In this document: one piece after another, positions 58,000-64,000 of the stretch
Position numbering within the stretch: the stretch's first letter is position 1
Layout of the letters: the number at the start of each line of letters is the position of its first letter
Assembly (NCBI RefSeq): GCF_026914185.1
Contig: NC_070560.1
Coordinates: 6,501,501-6,565,500, forward strand
Reading direction: 5' to 3'
Origin: Puccinia triticina
Taxonomy: Eukaryota; Basidiomycota; Pucciniomycetes; Pucciniales; Pucciniaceae
Length of the DNA stretch: 64,000 nt
Notes under the pieces: generated by a model
What the model was told of the DNA's origin: nothing
The model's input: only the letters and a program-made list of their open reading frames with translations
Database searches by the model: none
Position numbers and translations under genes: made by a program

Positions 58000-58415
58000 A
58001 GAATAACATAAAAAGGGTATGTACACATGAAAGGGATATGTACATATGAGAGGAATATGTACGCATGAAAGGGGAATGGGAAAAGGTGTATTAACACATA
58101 GAAGGGATATGTACACATGATGAAAGGGGTATGAATGCATGAAATGGGTTTGTATGCATGAAAGGGTTATGTGCAGTAAGGGGTATTTGCACATGAAAGG
58201 GATATGTAAACATCAAAGGGGTATGCAAACCTGAATGATGAAAGGGTTGAAAAGGATGTAAAAAACTCAAAGGGGACATGTAAACATGAAAGGGTCATGA
58301 AAGCATGATGAAAGGGGTATGTACACATTGTGAAAGGGAATAGACATGCACATGAAAGGGATACACGCACATGAAAGGGATACACACACATGAAAGGGAT
58401 ACACACACTTGAAAG
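58000..58415 (+). repeat. Tandem repeat of ACACATGAAAGGGATATGT
   Basis: About 20 imperfect copies of a unit around ATGAAAGGG(A/G)TATG, spaced about 12-28 bp, most regular near 58340-58410 (ACACATGAAAGGGAT). It abuts the next satellite array directly. Confidence 0.8.
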
Positions 58416-58416
58416 G

Positions 58417-58850
58417 GGTCATTGAGACAGCCATCAAGAGCTATCTCAATGACTGGCTACCCCGGTCATCAAGAGCTATCTCAATGACTGGCTCACTGCT
58501 CATCAAGAGCTATCTTGATGACTGGCTCACCGCTCATCAAGAGCTATCTCAATGACTGGCTGTAGTCATTGAGAGCTATCTTGATGACTGGCTGTAGTCA
58601 TTGAGAGCTATCTTGATGACTGGCTGTAGTAATCAGGAGCTCTCTCAATGACTGGCTACCCCGGTCATTGAGAGCTCTCAATGACCGGCTATGTTGGTCT
58701 AAGGGAGGTTTTTGAGCTATTGACAACCGGCTACACCGTTCATCAAGAGCTTTATTCATAAGCTAGTGTGATATGTGAGTCATCAATGACTGGCTGTATG
58801 GTCATGGAGCGCTGTAGCTCCCTTTGATGACTTGGTCATTGGGGGGTGCT
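58417..58850. repeat. Palindromic satellite array 4
   Basis: About ten units with CATCAAGAGCTATCTCAATG or CATTGAGAGCTATCTTGATG cores linked by ACTGGCT. The core is again a near-palindrome, and mixed halves (CATCAAG with CTCAATG) are common. Flanking arms are not obvious. Confidence 0.8.
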
Positions 58851-60440
58851 TCTGGTGCGTATGTGTATTATAGCACACACAGGTGGGTGCAAGAGTCTTG
58901 CGGGTTGCTATGTGCAAAAGTTGAGTTGCCATCCCGGGTTTTTAGCAACCCGGTTTTACCTCCCCGGGTGGAGATGCTCTTACAAATCACAGGTTGGGCC
59001 TCCCAAAGATCAACAACATGTACACACCTGTTAGAATGATGTGAAAGGCCCATCTGAATTGGCATATCCCCCTAAAGAAGGCTGGTATCATCTTGAATTG
59101 AGCCAAAAAAAGGATGAAATTAGGGTGAAAATATGAGTCAAGTCAAGCGTGGAGGTGTGTAGTACCAGATTTCCGCTAGACATCCTGGCTTCTTAACACA
59201 TATAAGCTTGTGAGTTGTTTTCCAATGTCTCCATCCACATGCATGTGAGCTGTTTTCCACTTCACCAATGTCACATTTGTGTATGCGCATACATTAGGGT
59301 TACATATCACCGGAGGGGCCTTTCACAGCTCCATTACAAGTACAAACTGGTCAAAAAGCCATTAAAGCCCCCAAAAGAGAAACGGGTTTACTTTGAGCAC
59401 GGTGTAAGACTCAAAAGGTGTCTTGAGACCCTTTTGCTGAATGGCGAAAGGTATGGATGAGTTGCAAGCTCTGCCTTTCTGTATATCAGAAAACAAGACC
59501 ACCAAGGTAAGCTTGGCAATTTATTTTGTGATAGGATATGTTCAAAGATGAGATATATAAGAGGATTGTTGTCAATGTCCGAGGTTGATGGGGTTACTGA
59601 TGTATCTGATAGGTGACGGTGACTTGATGTCTTGAGTGGGGCTTGAACCTAGGTCCTTGGCCTGGGGGGTATATAAGTTCAGAAAGTGAGGCGTGATGAG
59701 GGTGAGAGGGAGCTAAGCTCAACCAGGAGTGGAACCGGGGACTGGTTACTGGTGAAAGGTGTGTGACTGAGCAATGATATGAATTTCAAATAAAGTGTGA
59801 AAGGTTTGTGAAACTGAGTGGTGATGTGAGCTGATAACTGTGATATGGATAGATAATATGAGTGATAAGTGAGTAGAGAATATAGACCGCCAGATGGCAT
59901 GAGGGTGGGAACAACTGGCAGGCAGAGGCCTCCTTATATAGACAATGATGAGGGAATTTAGCTCCAAGGGAACAGCTTTGAGGGAATTTGGCTGGTGAGA
60001 AAGTACAACTGAGGGAATTTAGCTAGACTATCTACAATGCGTCCCTTTGATATGCAAACAGGATCATATATATTCATACAGGGATTTTCCAAGATCAAAG
60101 ATATGCAAATGGAAAACAAACATATGCAAAGAGAAAATAGGAGGTGAGGAATGATAAAAGGAAGGAAGAAAATTAATTCATGTGCCGTATGCATTATGCC
60201 AAGTATGGTAGCCAAGGGTTGAGTCTGTGTGTGAACCCGCTCGGACTGGTGCGTGAAAGGGATGATTTGTGTATCTTCTGATCCGGTAGAGATATGGGAG
60301 TGGTTTCAGTGGGTGACTAGGGGTTATTTTGGTCCTAGATTCCATTTCTGATGTCCATTTGGCCGTATCTTGAGGCGTTTTGTGAGTACACATAAAAGTT
60401 TGAATTTTTCCTCCTACAAACACAGGAATAATGACCACAA
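58851..60440. other. Intergenic, no gene seen
   Basis: AT-rich with short ORFs lacking motifs. TTTGAGGGAATTTGGCT and related GAGGGAATTTAGCT pieces recur three times at 59950-60030. Confidence 0.45.
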
Positions 60441-61687
60441 CGGAGGGAAACTTGTTGCGCACGGGAATTTCCGTTGACTTGATGTCACGTGACGTTGAGA
60501 CCCCCTCTGTGCGCGCCACCAGCTCTCCTCAAAAAACTATCCGCACACGGGGGTGCCGTGCAGTGACAGGTGGCCGGGGTGAAGCACTCTGGCCATCCGG
60601 AGGAAACAATCCCCTTGATGACCGGCACAGACCGGTCATTGAGAGACTACATCCCTCTCGATTACCGGAATAGACGGGTCATCAGGAGGCTAAAATCATC
60701 TCAATGACCGGAATAGACCGGTCATTGGGAGGCTACATCCCTCTTGATGACCGGCATAGACCGGTCATCGGAGGCTACATCCCTCTTGATGACCGGCATA
60801 GACAAGTCATCGAGATGCTACATTGCTCTTGATGACCGGAATAAACCGGTCATCAGGAGGTTACATCCCTCCCAATGACCGGAGTAGACCGGTCACTGAG
60901 AGGATACATCTCTCTCAACAACTGACATTCCGGTCATCAAGAGAACACATCTCTCTCAATTACCGGCATTCCGGTCATCAAGAGAACACATCCCTCTCAA
61001 TGACTGGCTGTGTCCCCTTGATGACTGGTACAGAGCGGTCATCAAGGGGGATGTGTCCTCTTGATGACCGGTCTATTCCGGTCATCAAGAGGGATGTGAC
61101 CTCTTGATGACCGGTCTATCCCGGTCATCAAAGGGGATGTGTCCTCTTGATAACCGGTCTATTCCGGTCATCCATTGGGAGGGATGTAACCTTATGATGA
61201 CCGGTCTATTCCAGTCATTGAGAGGGATGTAGCCTCTCGATGACCGGTCTATGCCGGTCATCAAGAGGGATATAGCCTCCTGATGACCGGTCTATTCCGG
61301 TCATTGAGAGGGATGTAGCCTCCTGATGACCGGTCTATTCCGGTCATCAAGAGGATTGTAGCCTCCCAATGACCGGTGTGTGAGGGATGTAGCCTCCCAA
61401 TGACCAGTCTGTACCAGTCATAGAGGGGGATGTGTCCTCTCGATGACCAGAATGCCAGTCATCAAGAGAGATGTGATATACCCTCTTGATGACCGGTCTA
61501 TGCCGGTCATCAAGGGGATTGTTTCCTCTGGATGGCCAGAGTGCTTCACCCCGGACACCTGTCACCGCACGGCACCCCCGTGTGCGGATAGTTTTTTGAG
61601 GGGAGCTGGTGGCGCGCATGGAGGGGGGCCCAACGTCACGTGATGTTGAGTCAACGGAAATTCCCGTGCGCAATGAGTTTCCCCCCG
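60441..61687. mobile_element. Foldback element filled with palindromic satellite (array 5)
   Basis: Outer arms of about 170 bp are inverted repeats: left CGGAGGGAAACTTG, GCGCACGGGAATTTCCGTTG, CACGTGACGTTG, CAAAAAACTATCCGCACACG, GGGGTGAAGCACTCTGGCCA, GAGGAAACAATCCCCTTGAT; right their complements in reverse order to 61687. Inside are about 24 units joining GATGACCGGTCTATTCCGGT-type and CATCAAGAGGGATGTAGCCT-type palindromes. It is 1,247 bp with no ORF. Confidence 0.9.
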
Positions 61688-62057
61688 TGCGCGATGTAAA
61701 CCCAAAGAGAAATTGATCAACAGAAATTCACCATAAATGATTAATAATTGGGTATTGAGTAACTATCATTTGATTACAGGTTGTAAGTTTTCTCTAGAAA
61801 ATTAAATGGTTTTATACAAAATTGCACAAGGTCCTATGACAATTTGGCATCACTTCTGACAGACTTCCCATTCACTTCTGAAGAATTTATCATTCATTTC
61901 CTAATCCACATCTGACTCACATCTGACCCAGAACAACATAAAATTAGACTTTGGCACTCTCTGGAGAGTGTGTCAGAGTCTCCCCTACTATGCCTAGCGT
62001 AAGCATAGTGGCGCTAATAGCACCCCCTTTTTTTTGTAGTGTTAGCTTGATGCTACT
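61688..62057. other. Intergenic, no gene seen
   Basis: AT-rich; GCATAGTGGCGCTAATAGCA near 62005-62025 and the right flank of array 6 (TAGCGCCAAAAAAGG, GCGCAGCATAGC) suggest a further, decayed outer element. Confidence 0.4.
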
Positions 62058-62729
62058 TTACAGTAGAGGTCGCCAAGTGGACCCGGGTACCTGCAGTGAT
62101 TTTCATGATATTCAGACACCCGTACCCATACACAGCACCCGCAGGCGGGTACTGGCGGTACTTTTTGCGGGTACCGCGGGTACTTGTGCTTTTTTTTATC
62201 CAACACCCCCATTCAATGACAGCTACAGACTGTTCATTGGGAGTGATGGTTCCTCTCAATGACTGGGACAGATCCCGGTAATCGAGGGGAATTGGCCCTC
62301 TCAATGACCGGGACCTGTCCCAGTCATCAAGAATGTTGTTTCCTCTTGATGAATGGGTTCTATCCCGGTCATTGAGAGGGTTGTTTCCTCTCAATGACCG
62401 GGTTCTGTCCCGGTCATTGAGAGGGATGATTCCCCTTGGTGACCTGGATCTCTCCCGGTCATCAAGAGGGCCAATTCCCCTTGATGACCAGGATCTGTCC
62501 CGGTCATTGAGAGGGCTGATTACGCTTGATGACCGGGATCTGTCCCAGTCATTGAGAGGGCTGATTCCTCCCAATGACCAGGATCTGTCCCAGTCATTGA
62601 GAATAACCCTCTTGATGACTAGGGTCTGTCCTGGTCATTGAGAGCAAGTACCCGACAACATGTGATGGGTACCCACCCGCGGATCCCGGGTACCTGTGCA
62701 CAGGTCCACTTGGTGATCTCTACTTTACA
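62058..62729. mobile_element. Foldback element filled with palindromic satellite (array 6)
   Basis: Outer arms: TTACAGTAGAGGTCGCCAAG on the left and CTTGGTGATCTCTACTTTAC on the right, followed inward by GGGTACC-rich blocks. Satellite units at 62213-62645 combine GACCGGGATCTGTCCCGGTC with CATTGAGAGGGCTGATTCCT-type palindromes, about nine units. Confidence 0.8.
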
Positions 62730-63513
62730 GCACTTGTAGCGCCAAAAAAGGCCTAAAAACTGCTGTAGCGCAGCATAGCAGGTGTGCTTTTGAGCCCTGT
62801 GCACATAGAGCTAGTGCAGATCCGGTGGAATTGTGCTATTGCTACACTACAAGTTAGCTGAATTCAGCTACATTAGGCTACGGTTAGCATAGCTGGCCCA
62901 CCATTGGTAGGAGTGTGCCAAAGCACAGTCAATGATTAGGAGTGTGCCAAAGCACAGTCAAATATTAGGACTGTGCCAAAGCAGGTGGACTGAGGCCCAG
63001 GGAGGGGGAAGGAGGCAGGGAAGGAGAGGAAGGTGTGGGCACATTGGTTTGAGAGCATGTTGATTGAGTACAAGGCTGTCTTGGGTACCAGTCTTGAACA
63101 TGAGAAACACCAGAGGACAGCTGTGAGCTTAAGGAGGTTGTGATGGGAGCAACAGGAGAGACAACTGAGCTCCTAGTTAGGTGCAAGCAAGATGTGACCC
63201 AATGAGTGATGAAAAGAGAAGTGGAAATACAACAAAGTGATAGCCTAGGTACAAGATCTACACCACAGATTGAGTTTTTGGAATTGGCCCACGTCCGGTG
63301 GACGCTTTCGGCTGAAAACCGTCCAACGGATGCCTGGGGAGCATCCCGCAGATGTCAGGTGGGCTGAGCATCACATGGATGCTTTTTGGAAGCGTCCATG
63401 AGGGCGTTCAAATTGGGACCAAAGTTTTGTCAAATTATATCATGAACCCCCCTACATGTTGAGCCGGCAGGTAGAAAAATAAAAGGAATAAAGAAACTGG
63501 GAAACCAGTGGTG
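62730..63513. other. Intergenic, no gene seen
   Basis: Includes three copies of AG(G/T)A(G/C)TGTGCCAAAGCA near 62910-62980. The 3' UTR of the uS19m gene should lie just above its stop at 63514. Confidence 0.45.
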
Positions 63514-64000
63514 TTATCGATTTTTGGAGGCCCTGTATGATGGATACATCAATCAATATCGGTGGAAACAAGAGAAGAAGCAGACAACGGCAGAGTGAGC
63601 TCTCGAGCTCTTGCGGTGAGAGCGTGGGAGAAGATGTACTGCATAAGAAAGGTGGACTGAACTTATAAGTGAATCGTTTCCGAGTCGGAGAGAATTCACC
63701 AAGCTTGTGCCCGACCATTTGAGGAGTGATATTTACTGGGATATATTCTTTTCCATTATGGACTAGTAACTTCAGCCTATTCGTCCCCTCGCCCCCCAAA
63801 AAAACGAAACAAAAAACAGCGGATATGGAGTTGATCAGATCCTTTTCTTTTCGCGCGTTCTACTTCTCATCTGCTTGTGTCCTGGGGAAGTAGAGGTGAT
63901 GGAACTTACCCCACGAAGTTCGGTAGGATCGTACATGCTCTTGCGGATGTCCGAATAGCAGTATTTGTCTGAAGAGCCTCGGCCAAGTTAGGAAAGGCAG
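63514..64000 (-). CDS. RSM19: Mitochondrial ribosomal protein uS19m (RSM19), 3' part
   Basis: Three exons are visible: 64000-63910 (continues beyond the window), 63776-63663 and 63532-63514; introns 133 and 130 bp, GT-AG (second donor GTTCAG). The peptide runs [15 protein letters not shown], then [34 protein letters not shown], ending ASKNR and TAA. This is the bacterial-type S19 pattern (VHNGxxxxPV, [13 protein letters not shown]), distinct from cytosolic uS15/RPS15-type proteins. The last exon encodes only six residues. In the mitochondrial small subunit uS19 lies in the head near bS13. The N-terminus and any targeting peptide are outside the window. Confidence 0.9.

Noticed and set aside
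60604..61530. Regular repeats with spacers, superficially CRISPR-like
   Set aside because: The units are palindromic, degenerate and lack unique spacers, the arrays sit inside inverted arms, and the genome is eukaryotic.

Overview
The window looks like nuclear DNA of a rust fungus (Pucciniales, probably Puccinia or a close relative). Genes carry many short GT-AG introns of about 60-130 bp, the protein at 48453-49805 resembles a family I associate with rust fungi, and gene islands are separated by kilobases of AT-rich, repeat-filled DNA. No database was searched; exon models were built by hand from splice signals, reading frame and family motifs.

Layout. 1-3100: end of an unrecognised ORF, a satellite array and a TIR element. 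3117-5876 (-): DRS1-type DEAD-box ribosome-assembly helicase, four exons. 5877-16600: mostly repeats, with one MITE carrying a TTA target duplication and the remains of an unrecognised gene (11394-13074). 16619-20158 (-): a 12-exon, membrane-anchored multicopper-oxidase-like protein whose four copper motifs are all broken. 21335-22990: a dispersed repeat split by a TAA-flanked element. 23031-35622: a three-level transposon nest, with a foldback element interrupted by a Ty1/copia element (identical 99-bp LTRs, ATTTC duplication), itself interrupted by a gag-only LTR element (774-bp LTRs), plus an extra LTR and duplicated pol block.

36024-45109 is a GC-rich gene island: a Faf1-like protein (-) and IMP4 (+), start codons 165 bp apart, then a nine-exon CNH-domain gene (+). 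DRS1, IMP4 and the Faf1-like protein all belong to ribosome assembly. 48074 onward: an intron-containing tRNA-Gln(UUG), the rust-type gene, and two truncated convergent fragments, a DUF6589-like gene and a RecQ-like helicase, fused tail to tail. 54300-62730 is dominated by foldback-type elements filled with palindromic satellite units. 63514-64000 (-) is the 3' part of mitochondrial ribosomal protein uS19m (RSM19).

Main threads for follow-up: (1) one TCG-to-TTG mutational signature accounts for most stop codons in the dead elements, for the inferred loss of two integrase catalytic residues, and for the two alternative satellite cores; (2) the foldback/palindromic satellite family; (3) both LTR elements carry primer-binding regions that look like copies of much longer tRNA stretches than usual; (4) the multicopper-oxidase pseudoenzyme.
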